This document shows positions 1-6,986 of a stretch of 7,594 nucleotides of DNA, in pieces. This DNA is from Desulfobacteraceae bacterium. GTDB taxonomy: Bacteria > Desulfobacterota > Desulfobacteria > Desulfobacterales > Desulfobacteraceae. The position numbers and the translations under genes are program-made. Each line of letters opens with the position of its first letter. Within the stretch, counting starts at the first letter, position 1. The notes beneath the pieces were generated by a model, which worked only from the letters and a program-made list of their open reading frames with translations, did not search any database and was not told the origin of the DNA. The stretch is from assembly GCA_023140455.1 (NCBI GenBank), contig JAGLLQ010000115.1:1-7594 (forward strand). Direction: 5' to 3'.

Positions 1-170
1 GTCACTGGGGATGCCGCCAGGGGACCGGCATAAGAGGGTTGATCTCGCAAGGACTTAAAAAAGTTAATGTGCCTGTACTGAATCTTGAAATTGATTGTGT
101 GGATTCAAGAAACCTTGCCAAAGGTCAAATTGAAACAAGATTAGAAGCTTTTATAGAAATGCTTACTTAA
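1..170 (+). CDS. 2-hydroxyacyl-CoA dehydratase-type subunit, C-terminal end (partial)
   Basis: An open frame enters from the left edge (first full codon at 3) and ends at TAA 168-170, giving the last 55 residues of a protein. Visible motifs are HWGCRQGTG near the start, then VPVLNLEID and a closing ETRLEAFIEML. This is the usual C-terminal pattern of the HgdB/BcrB/FldC superfamily: a cysteine-containing loop, a last beta strand ending in an acidic residue, and a helix with (E/R)TR.EAF. Known members bind a [4Fe-4S] cluster and eliminate water from 2-hydroxyacyl-CoA by a ketyl-radical mechanism, or reduce benzoyl-CoA. The activase gene 33 nt downstream on the same strand strongly supports the family call. 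The substrate cannot be told from this fragment, and a class I benzoyl-CoA reductase subunit is the main alternative. Everything upstream of the window is missing. Confidence 0.85.
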   Translation, partial: HWGCRQGTGIRGLISQGLKKVNVPVLNLEIDCVDSRNLAKGQIETRLEAFIEMLT

Positions 171-203
171 AAAATTAATAAATTATAATTAGGAGAAAAT
201 TAA

Positions 204-992
204 ATGTATTTCCTTGGTATTGATATTGGAAGCCTTTCCTGTGATGCAGTCTTGATAGATGAAAAGAAAAACATCTTGTCCTCATCAGTAATTCTGACCG
301 GGGCAAAAAATATTGAATCCATTGCCCGGGTGAAAAAAAATGTTCTTGATTCATCTGGAATTTTGGAAAAAGATATCAATTCAATTATTTCCACAGGTTA
401 TGGCAGAACCAGGGTTAAGGAACGAGATGGTGCAGTAACTGAAATCACCTGTCATGCAAAGGGAATAAAACATGTGATTCCCGGGACAAGAATTCTCATT
501 GATATAGGAGGTCAGGACAGCAAAGCAATGAAACTTGACAAGGAAGGAAATGTAGTAGACTTTGCCATGAATGACAAATGTGCAGCAGGAACCGGCAGAT
601 TCCTTGAAGCCATGGCAAGGGCTCTTGAAGTTGACATTGACGAATTGGCTGAGCTGGACAAAGGAGCAACAAGCGATCTTGTCCTAAGCAGTATGTGTAC
701 AGTATTTGCTGAAAGCGAAGTAGTATCTTTAATTGCAAGCGGCACTGATCAAAAAGAGATTGCAAAAGGCCTTAACAGATCTATTGCAGCAAGAACCAAT
801 TCCCTTGTCAAAAGAATCACTAAAAACATTGATGGTCTCACTGTATCAATGTCCGGTGGGGTTGCACGAAACAAAGGAGTTGTAAAAGCTGTTGCTGAAA
901 GTATGAATATTGATAAGGTATACACACCTGACATGCCTGATATCATAGGTGCTTTAGGTGCTGCGATTATTGCATTTGAAAGAAAAGCTTAA
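204..992 (+). CDS. Acyl-CoA dehydratase activase (HgdC/BcrD-type ATPase)
   Basis: This 262-aa protein has the usual length and motifs of the ASKHA-fold activases that drive 2-hydroxyacyl-CoA dehydratases. It shows phosphate-1 loop GIDIGSLSCD (residues 5-14), TGYGR (64-68), phosphate-2 loop LIDIGGQDSKAM (98-109), NDKCAAGTGRFLE (123-135) with Cys126, SSMCTVFAESEV (162-173) with Cys165, and adenosine motif SGGVARNKGV (217-226). Cys126 and Cys165 correspond to the two cysteines that each protomer gives to the single [4Fe-4S] cluster bridging the homodimer in known activases. The family role is ATP-driven, low-potential one-electron transfer to the dehydratase in the cytoplasm; the enzyme is very oxygen-sensitive. 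The ATG at 204 has AGGAG at 191-195 with an 8-nt spacer. The 33-nt gap to the dehydratase-type gene indicates one operon. The specific partner (hydroxyglutaryl-, lactoyl-, phenyllactyl- or benzoyl-CoA type) is not resolved, so no symbol is given. Confidence 0.93.
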   Translation: MYFLGIDIGSLSCDAVLIDEKKNILSSSVILTGAKNIESIARVKKNVLDSSGILEKDINSIISTGYGRTRVKERDGAVTEITCHAKGIKHVIPGTRILIDIGGQDSKAMKLDKEGNVVDFAMNDKCAAGTGRFLEAMARALEVDIDELAELDKGATSDLVLSSMCTVFAESEVVSLIASGTDQKEIAKGLNRSIAARTNSLVKRITKNIDGLTVSMSGGVARNKGVVKAVAESMNIDKVYTPDMPDIIGALGAAIIAFERKA

Positions 993-1029
993 GGCGAAAA
1001 TTAAAAACAAGGTATGCTGTCTTAAAATG

Positions 1030-1425
1030 CTATTTTACGTATTTTTGATCTTCGTTAAGGATATGATCCACAAGCCAATTTTCTATAACCTTGATAACTT
1101 CAGAATTCAAAACAAAAATGTCGCTCTGCATTTCTAAATCTAAAAGGTCAAGTTTTTTAGTAAAATCGTCATGGATTTTTTTGTGCTCATCAATCCCGGA
1201 ATATCCAATTTTTTCCATAAATTTTTCTTCAAAGGAAAAATGAAATTTTCCATACTCTATCATATCTTTTAATGCATCTTTACCGATATCAATGGTATCA
1301 TTCTCAGGGCTATAACCCATCATCCGGTCATGTGCTTTGTTATAAATCCCTATCCATTTTTTATGCTGATCATCAATCTCTTTATTCTGGACACTGAAGT
1401 CATTGGTCCATTCTATTTTAGGCAT
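1030..1425 (-). CDS. Bacteriohemerythrin (single-domain)
   Basis: This 131-aa protein opens with MPKIEWTNDFSV and carries all seven expected di-iron ligands: His21 (DDQH), His62 and Glu66 (HFSFEE), His81 and His85 (DEHKKIH), and His121 and Asp126 (DHILNED). Their spacing (H-x3-E, H-x3-H, H-x4-D) matches known bacterial hemerythrins. The family binds O2 reversibly at a non-heme di-iron site in a four-helix bundle, and serves in O2 storage, delivery or scavenging and as a sensory domain. Here it stands alone, with no chemotaxis, GGDEF or kinase domain and no signal peptide, so a soluble cytoplasmic O2-binding role is likely. The ATG at 1425-1423 is preceded by AGGAG (complement of 1432-1436). 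It is convergent with the activase gene, 37 bp apart. About 135 bp separate it from the lysA-like gene upstream, so it probably has its own promoter. No frameshift or missing ligand is seen. Confidence 0.95.
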   Translation of the reverse strand: MPKIEWTNDFSVQNKEIDDQHKKWIGIYNKAHDRMMGYSPENDTIDIGKDALKDMIEYGKFHFSFEEKFMEKIGYSGIDEHKKIHDDFTKKLDLLDLEMQSDIFVLNSEVIKVIENWLVDHILNEDQKYVK

Positions 1426-1438
1426 AATAATCTCCTCT

Positions 1439-1454
1439 TACTATTTTAATAGTA
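1439..1454. repeat. 7-bp inverted repeat upstream of the hemerythrin gene
   Basis: The arms TACTATT (1439-1445) and AATAGTA (1448-1454) are perfect reverse complements around a 2-bp TT centre. The repeat ends 2 nt before the hemerythrin Shine-Dalgarno element, measured on the - strand. In that position it could be an operator, overlap the promoter -10 region, or be a small hairpin in the leader. It is short and AT-rich, so chance is a real alternative. I do not recognise it as a known regulator box. Confidence 0.3.
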
Positions 1455-1560
1455 TCCATTTCCCAATTGAATAACTCCATAAAAAAGTCACAATTAAACT
1501 CAATTTTTAATAATTTACTTGTTTAGATTAAATATTTATCTATAATATCACTGGTTTGTG

Positions 1561-2853
1561 TTAGAAATCAAGCTCAATTTGATTACGAATAAGATCATCA
1601 AATTTTTCACGTTTACGAATCAGTTCAGCTTTACCATTGATGATTAACACTTCAGCCGGTTTTGGTCTGGTATTGTAATTTGAAGACATGCTGAAACCAT
1701 AAGCACCTGCATTTTTAATCAATAGGATATCGTCCTGCCTTACTTTAGTCAGCATTCTTTCAGTTCCAATATTATCTATTTCGCATAGATTGCCCACAAT
1801 ATTGTATTTTTTCAATTCTCCAGAAGTGTTGCTGATATTAACTATCTCATGATAAGCATCATACATCATTGGGCGAAGAAGATGATTGAATCCTGTATTT
1901 GTGCCGACAAAATTAATAAAGCCGTTTGTTTTTAAAACTACTGCTTTTGTAAGCAGATAACCTGCCTCACTCATAAGATATCTTCCGGGCTCAAACCAGA
2001 TTTTGATCTTCTTAGCCATTGAAGCACAAAAATGATCATACTCTTTTTTTAATATCTCCCCTGCTTCATTAAGCTCAATAACAATATCATCGGGATGATG
2101 CTTAACCATAATCCCCCCGCCAAAATCCACATATTCAAGGTGCTCAAATTGTTTTGCAATTTCAAAAACTATTCTTACTCCTTTGGCAAAAACTTCTTTG
2201 TTTAAAATAACGTGGCTTGAATGGAGATGGATACCATTTATTCTTATATTATATTTTTTAACAAGTGCCATAACCTTATCAAATTCGATCAGGGAAATCC
2301 CGAATTTGGATTGATTATGCCAGGATGCAACCTTTTCTTCGCTCACATCATCATAATGTTCCTTATTAACCGATGCAAAGTCAAGCAAAGTTGCTTTTCC
2401 ACTCTCAATTTCTGAAAGCATATTTGGATTAAGGCGGATACATACCGGATAACTACTTTTAAATTCTTTCCCAAAAGCTTCAAGATTCTGAAGATTTTCA
2501 ATATTAACAGGTACGCCAGATTCCACAGCTTCCTTAATCTCTGAGAATTCCACAACGTTGGGCGTAAAAACAATTTCATCAGGCGCAAAGCCCGCTTTAA
2601 AACCCATCTTAATTTCAGGCACAGATACAGTATCAATACCAGCGCCTAAAAAACGCATATACTTCATGATACTTAGATTAGTGCATGATTTGACTGCGTA
2701 CATAATTCTATAATCAATCCCTGAAAATGCATTGCTGAAATTTTCAAATTGACGTTTAATCACATCTGCATCATAAACATAAAGAGGAGTGCCAAATTGT
2801 TTGCAAATATCATGTGAATCCAGTCCCTGTATACTATATTGAAAATTTTTCAT
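1561..2853 (-). CDS. lysA: Diaminopimelate decarboxylase-like PLP enzyme (fold type III)
   Basis: This 430-aa protein covers a complete DapDC/ODC-type enzyme: a PLP-binding barrel (roughly residues 25-290) and a C-terminal beta domain. Visible landmarks are YAVKSCTN with Lys55 as the PLP Schiff-base lysine, IHLHSSH (208-214) where the family has HIGS, VDFGGG (242-247) and EPGR (288-291) for PLP phosphate binding, LRPMMYDAYHEI (326-337) with Arg327 and Tyr331, CE (357-358) contributing the active-site cysteine and glutamate across the dimer, and GAYGFSMSSNYN (383-394) with Tyr385. These support decarboxylation of meso-diaminopimelate to L-lysine in the cytoplasm. The CEIDN form, in place of CESGD, recalls the Bacteroidetes-type LysA subgroup. 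Residues about 146-182 replace the common TG-containing segment before SKFG with a longer stretch. The ATG at 2853-2851 is 1 nt after the kinase stop, with AGAGG (complement of 2864-2868) ten nt upstream, so translational coupling is likely. Another amino acid or an amino-acid conjugate as substrate is possible. Confidence 0.8.
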   Translation of the reverse strand: MKNFQYSIQGLDSHDICKQFGTPLYVYDADVIKRQFENFSNAFSGIDYRIMYAVKSCTNLSIMKYMRFLGAGIDTVSVPEIKMGFKAGFAPDEIVFTPNVVEFSEIKEAVESGVPVNIENLQNLEAFGKEFKSSYPVCIRLNPNMLSEIESGKATLLDFASVNKEHYDDVSEEKVASWHNQSKFGISLIEFDKVMALVKKYNIRINGIHLHSSHVILNKEVFAKGVRIVFEIAKQFEHLEYVDFGGGIMVKHHPDDIVIELNEAGEILKKEYDHFCASMAKKIKIWFEPGRYLMSEAGYLLTKAVVLKTNGFINFVGTNTGFNHLLRPMMYDAYHEIVNISNTSGELKKYNIVGNLCEIDNIGTERMLTKVRQDDILLIKNAGAYGFSMSSNYNTRPKPAEVLIINGKAELIRKREKFDDLIRNQIELDF

Positions 2854-2854
2854 T

Positions 2855-3793
2855 CTATTTAAACCTCTTAAATTCTGGTAATTTATTTTGTCTTAATATT
2901 TTTACTCTTTCCATTAACTCATTGACTCTATCAAGTTGTGAGGGGTTTTCCTGATGAATCAGATAATAACGCAAGTGCCATGAAATCATCCCATGTGCTG
3001 CCCACTGGATGTAATAATACAGTAGTTCTAATTCTTTTTCAGTAATCTTCCTAACCTGATCATATTCAAAAAGAAATGTTTCCATTAATTCAATATCAAG
3101 CTTGTTATCAATAAAGCAAAACCCATTTATGCACATTCCTATTTCCATTAAAAGGCTGTCTACACACACTTCTTCAAAATCTATAACAGCAACCAACCTG
3201 TTGTCCTTAAAAATTGTATTATCCGGGAAAAGATCACCATGGATTAATCCTACAGGAAGAGTTTCTGATACCGGGTTTAAAAGATATCGGGTTTGCTCTT
3301 CAAAATATGCATAAACCTCGTGATATTGAAAAGAGGCATTTTTGAACTCTTTAATTAATTCAAAGCAATAATCAAGATGGATAATGTTTTTGCGAGGATA
3401 TTTTTCATAATCCTTAAAGCTGTTAAGTGTGGCTGCACATTTTGCAATTTCACCTGCTGTCTGATGATTCAGTTCAGGTTCAGACCCCTTTTTAAATTCA
3501 TATATTAAAACTTTGCCTTGTTTTGAATCTGAGATATAACTGCCATCATCTTTAGGAATAAGGTATGCGGCAGGAAAATTTATCTTTTTTAGGTCTGTCA
3601 GGATCTTAACTTCATAAATAATATTCTGAATATCTTCCTGTTGAGTACAGATACGGTAAAAAAAGTTACCTTTGTTTGTGTTGATTTTATAATTGCGATT
3701 TGCAAATCCGGTGGTTAATAATTTAGTATCTAATACTTTGCCAATCCCATAATATTTACACACTTTATTTATTTCATTAATATCTATAACCAA
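2855..3793 (-). CDS. APH-fold small-molecule kinase, type II homoserine kinase-like
   Basis: This 312-aa protein belongs to the aminoglycoside phosphotransferase/choline kinase/ThrB-II superfamily. The N-lobe shows LTTGFANRNYKI (26-37), a nucleotide-loop-like strand, then FFYRI (44-48), with Arg47 where many relatives have the ATP lysine, and Glu61 in the following helix. The catalytic loop is IHGDLFPDN (184-192) with Asp187 as probable base and Asn192 as metal ligand. IDFEE (204-208) supplies the second metal-binding Asp205, with DFE instead of the protein-kinase DFG. Layout and length resemble type II homoserine kinase, which makes O-phosphohomoserine for threonine synthesis; choline/ethanolamine, sugar or drug phosphorylation cannot be excluded. 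The start is TTG at 3793-3791: no in-frame ATG occurs before about residue 216, and AAGGTAGG lies 6 nt upstream. The gene ends 1 nt before the lysA-like ATG, so the two form a unit. This fits aspartate-family metabolism but does not prove the substrate. Confidence 0.8.
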   Translation of the reverse strand: MVIDINEINKVCKYYGIGKVLDTKLLTTGFANRNYKINTNKGNFFYRICTQQEDIQNIIYEVKILTDLKKINFPAAYLIPKDDGSYISDSKQGKVLIYEFKKGSEPELNHQTAGEIAKCAATLNSFKDYEKYPRKNIIHLDYCFELIKEFKNASFQYHEVYAYFEEQTRYLLNPVSETLPVGLIHGDLFPDNTIFKDNRLVAVIDFEEVCVDSLLMEIGMCINGFCFIDNKLDIELMETFLFEYDQVRKITEKELELLYYYIQWAAHGMISWHLRYYLIHQENPSQLDRVNELMERVKILRQNKLPEFKRFK

Positions 3794-3799
3794 TCTTGA

Positions 3800-3807
3800 C
3801 CTACCTT
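3800..3807 (-). promoter_or_regulatory. Shine-Dalgarno element deciding a TTG start
   Basis: The - strand reads AAGGTAGG here, followed by a 6-nt spacer and then TTG at 3793-3791. It is the best ribosome-binding match near the 5' end of the kinase frame. It supports TTG initiation in the absence of any nearby in-frame ATG. Confidence 0.6.
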
Positions 3808-3829
3808 TAAGAATTTAAACTTTTGATTA

Positions 3830-3858
3830 TTTATATGCTTTTTTTAAACCTCAGTCTA
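3830..3858 (-). promoter_or_regulatory. Candidate sigma70-type promoter for the kinase-lysA unit
   Basis: On the - strand TAGACT (complement of 3853-3858; four of six matches to TTGACA) is followed after exactly 17 nt by TATAAA (complement of 3830-3835; five of six matches to TATAAT). Transcription would begin near 3822, giving a leader of about 30 nt before the TTG start. The 108-bp gap between the hybrid kinase stop and this gene is the natural place for a promoter. The region is very AT-rich, so chance matches are expected and the call is tentative. Confidence 0.4.
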
Positions 3859-3901
3859 TAAATATTATGTGAAAAAATTTATTTTTAGAATTAATTCTGA
3901 C

Positions 3902-6900
3902 CTAATTATCTTTTGGCAGCCACTTATCTATTGCAGTAAGAACTATTTTTTTACTAATCGGTTTAGGTATGTAATCGTCCATGCCAGCCTGGAGGCAGAT
4001 TCCCCGATCTCCTTTCATAGCATTTGCTGTCATAGCAATAATAGGCACCTTGTGATTTAAAACATCAGATTGACTGCTCCGTATTTTTCGAGTTGCTTCA
4101 AGCCCGCCCATCACAGGCATTTGTAAATCCATGAAAACAAGATCATAGGTAATTGTTTTAAGTTTTTCAAGTGCATCAACGCCATTAACAGCAGTATCTA
4201 TAAGATATCCATTTTTTTTTAGTATTATTGATAATAACATTCGATTTGTTTTGTTATCCTCAACAAGAAGTATTTTCGTTTTTGTTTTTCTATTTTCACT
4301 GATTGAATGCCGAGTTATTAGTTGTTTTTCTTTGTTATTATCTTTTGTTTCAGATATTCCCATAAGCTGTGCCAGACAGTCAAAAAGATCTGATTGCCGA
4401 ATCGGCTTGACAAGAAAAGCTGCAAAACCTGCTTTTTTCGACTGGTTTGCATCTCCACGACTACCCATGGATGTTAGAAGTACAAGATGAGTTTTCTTTA
4501 GTTTCTTATCATTCTTTATTATTTTACAAATTTCTCTTCCATCCATCCCAGGCATCTGCATATCAAGGACAACTATATCAAAGGGAGTTTTCTGATCAAA
4601 GGCTTTATAAAGAATATCAAGAGCATCAACACCATTTTCAGAAAGGGCGTGTTCAATATTCCAGAATATAAGCATGCTTCCCATGACTTCACGATTAGTC
4701 CTGTTATCATCAACAACAAGTACCTTTGCTTTGCTTAAATCACCTACTTTTACAGGCTTTGATATTTTAGCTGATTTTCCAAGTTCAATGGTGAACCAGA
4801 AGGTTGATCCGTTACCCTCTTTACTTTCTATCCCAATCTCACCACCCATTAATTCTGACAACTTTTTTGATATTGCAAGTCCGAGACCTGTCCCACCAAA
4901 TTTTCTAGTTGTTGAACTGTCAGCCTGGGTAAACTCTTCAAAAAGCTTAGCTTGATTTTCTTTAGAAATACCAATCCCAGTATCTTGAACAGAAAAATAA
5001 AGCCTGTATGAATCTTGCAGCTCCTTCTCAAGACGACAAAACACTGCAATTTCACCTTTTTCTGTAAATTTAACAGCATTGCCTGTTAAATTTATCAAAA
5101 TTTGTTTGACTCTTCCAGGATCACCTCTAAAGAAATCCGGTAATTCAGGTGTTATGCTGCAAATAAATTCAAGATCTTTTTCTTCTGTACGAAATGACAT
5201 TGTAGTAGCAAAATCATCTATCAGATTTCTTAAATTAAAATCTATTTCCTCAATATCTAATTTTCCAGCTTCAATTTTAGAGAAATCAAGGATATCATTA
5301 ATCAAAGTTAAAAGTGAATCTCCGCTTTTTTTTATTATTTGGGTATACTGATATTGTGTATTGTCAAGATCAGTATCAAAAAGCAGCTCTGCCATACCTA
5401 TCACACCATTCAGAGGAGTTCTGATCTCATGGCTCATATTGGCAAGAAAATCACTTTTCGCTTTATTTGCTATTTCTGCTTGCCCAGCCATTTCTTTTGT
5501 AAAAGCTGTTTGTTGTTTAAGATGTTTGTTTGCATGACGCAGCTCTTCTTCAATTAGTTTCTGACTTGTTATATCAGTTGATACCATTGTCGCTAGAGCG
5601 CCTTTTCCCGGGTCGCCCATTCGACCCAGACGAATCATACTCCAAATCTTTTTTTCTGAATCCTTTGGGATTATCTCTTGTTCAAATTCTCTGGTTTTTC
5701 CAGTTTTTAAAACCATTTCAATCATTTCCTTTAAAATGGTATGAAATTCCGGGGCAATATGATCGCTTATATTGGTACCAATGATCTCTTCGACACTATC
5801 TCCAGAAATAGTTCTGTTAATATAAATTATTTCCCCTTTACCATCAATATTGAGAATATAATCTGGTATGGTATCCAGAATGGACTGCATTTTTTCCTCT
5901 GATGCATGCAACTCTGCTGTTCGCTGTTTAATCAGAAGCTCCTGCCCTTTCTGTGCTCTAACCAACAAATCTTCCCGTTTAATTATTTGCTTTGTTAAAT
6001 CATTGAAATCATCTGCCAGTAATTGAAGATCTCTGGTCATATAATTTGATGTTATCAAATCATGTTTTTCATGAATTGTTTTTGATATTTGTTTTGTAAT
6101 TTTCCTGGTGACTTTACGGAATTCATGAAGAGGCATGATCAATATTTTGGTTCCAACAAAAAGAACAATAGATGAAACAAATAAAGCCAGAACAAATAAA
6201 AAAATTAAATTCCTTAACAATTCTCTATCAAGAAACTTGTTAACATGTTCTATATGTTTTTGGTAAACTACTGTCAGTTTAAGCTTCTCAATAACAGATT
6301 CTGCAATTGGGGAATCAACACTTTTCCCAACCGAGGCAACTTTCTTTCCATCCCAAATTAATTCAAGATAATCCTGATTTGAATCACCAAGGAGTAGTTT
6401 TACATCACTATCAAGAATCTCTATCTCGCTTAATAATATTCCTTTAGTAATCCCAGCATTTTTTATCGGAACTGCAATACACCAAAAATATTGATCTTGA
6501 AACTGGCAAAGCCCTATATATTCATCAATTTTACCATTGCCTAATTTTGAAATCCACTCTAAACCGGAATAATTAAATTCAGGATATTGTTTTGTCGAAT
6601 GAACAATGCGACCTGAAACATCTATCAAGGATAATTTATTTTTCCTCCCATGAATAGATATTGCATTCAAAAAATCGGCTAACTTTGTTTCATTGCCATC
6701 TGGGTTGCTTAGAGATTGTCTTAACAAAGGAAGTTGTGCATAATTTGTAATAAGGAGCGTTTTTTCATACAAGCTTACATTAATTAAATTTTTAACACTT
6801 TCTATATGCCTGATATTTTCATCATCAGCGATATAATGAATGACCTTTTTTTTTGATGATGTCATTAGAAAAAATGCACCAATACTAAACAAAACAAGTG

Positions 6901-6982
6901 CAAATACTATAAAAATAAAAAGCATAAATGACAAAGCAGGTTTATTTTTACTGCTGTTTAATACTATTTTATCCTGAGTCAT
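3902..6982 (-). CDS. Hybrid sensor histidine kinase, Cache-HAMP-PAS-HisKA-HATPase-REC-REC
   Basis: This is a 1026-aa membrane sensor. TM1 is about residues 18-40. A periplasmic Cache-like domain (about 41-258) carries strand motifs such as [14 protein letters not shown] and a GILLSEIEI strand. TM2 is about 259-282, followed by a HAMP-like linker (about 283-340), a PAS domain (about 361-475) and a coiled-coil stretch (475-510). HisKA has [10 protein letters not shown] with phosphoacceptor His518. The ATPase shows the N-box (Asn635), DTGIGI (Asp667) and GGTGLGL (696-702). REC1 has DD758-759, phosphoacceptor Asp807, Thr837 and Lys859. REC2 has ED908-909, Asp952, Thr985 and Lys1007. Every catalytic residue looks intact, so a His-Asp-Asp relay is expected. 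There is no HPt domain and no output domain, so a separate HPt protein and regulator are needed. The ATG at 6982-6980 is 4 nt after the stop of the upstream sensor gene, and the only SD candidate (AAAGAG) sits in that gene's last codons, so translation is probably coupled. The ligand is unknown; Cache domains usually bind small organic molecules. Confidence 0.95.
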   Translation of the reverse strand: MTQDKIVLNSSKNKPALSFMLFIFIVFALVLFSIGAFFLMTSSKKKVIHYIADDENIRHIESVKNLINVSLYEKTLLITNYAQLPLLRQSLSNPDGNETKLADFLNAISIHGRKNKLSLIDVSGRIVHSTKQYPEFNYSGLEWISKLGNGKIDEYIGLCQFQDQYFWCIAVPIKNAGITKGILLSEIEILDSDVKLLLGDSNQDYLELIWDGKKVASVGKSVDSPIAESVIEKLKLTVVYQKHIEHVNKFLDRELLRNLIFLFVLALFVSSIVLFVGTKILIMPLHEFRKVTRKITKQISKTIHEKHDLITSNYMTRDLQLLADDFNDLTKQIIKREDLLVRAQKGQELLIKQRTAELHASEEKMQSILDTIPDYILNIDGKGEIIYINRTISGDSVEEIIGTNISDHIAPEFHTILKEMIEMVLKTGKTREFEQEIIPKDSEKKIWSMIRLGRMGDPGKGALATMVSTDITSQKLIEEELRHANKHLKQQTAFTKEMAGQAEIANKAKSDFLANMSHEIRTPLNGVIGMAELLFDTDLDNTQYQYTQIIKKSGDSLLTLINDILDFSKIEAGKLDIEEIDFNLRNLIDDFATTMSFRTEEKDLEFICSITPELPDFFRGDPGRVKQILINLTGNAVKFTEKGEIAVFCRLEKELQDSYRLYFSVQDTGIGISKENQAKLFEEFTQADSSTTRKFGGTGLGLAISKKLSELMGGEIGIESKEGNGSTFWFTIELGKSAKISKPVKVGDLSKAKVLVVDDNRTNREVMGSMLIFWNIEHALSENGVDALDILYKAFDQKTPFDIVVLDMQMPGMDGREICKIIKNDKKLKKTHLVLLTSMGSRGDANQSKKAGFAAFLVKPIRQSDLFDCLAQLMGISETKDNNKEKQLITRHSISENRKTKTKILLVEDNKTNRMLLSIILKKNGYLIDTAVNGVDALEKLKTITYDLVFMDLQMPVMGGLEATRKIRSSQSDVLNHKVPIIAMTANAMKGDRGICLQAGMDDYIPKPISKKIVLTAIDKWLPKDN

Positions 6983-6986
6983 GTAT

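Noticed and set aside
496..946. Open frames on the - strand opposite the activase gene.
   Set aside because: The activase frame carries all family motifs. The opposite frames are low-complexity shadows without start signals.
993..1029. The gap between the convergent activase and hemerythrin genes, checked for a bidirectional terminator.
   Set aside because: It contains A/T-rich runs and an ATGCT/ATGCT direct repeat near the hemerythrin end, but no inverted repeat able to form a stable hairpin.
1519..1545. Imperfect AT-rich inverted repeat (AGATTAAATATTTATCT) downstream of the lysA-like gene, considered as a terminator.
   Set aside because: The arms are out of register by one base, the stem is almost purely A/T, and no T-run follows at the right place.
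3887..3898. Perfect 12-bp palindrome AGAATTAATTCT just after the hybrid kinase stop, considered as a terminator.
   Set aside because: It has no GC-rich stem, the arms meet with almost no loop, and on the - strand it is followed by an A-rich run rather than a T-run. It is compatible with chance in AT-rich DNA.
4251..5784. Several open frames of 70-93 codons on the + strand opposite the hybrid kinase.
   Set aside because: They lie wholly within a gene with complete domain evidence, lack recognisable motifs or good ribosome-binding sites, and look like antisense shadows.
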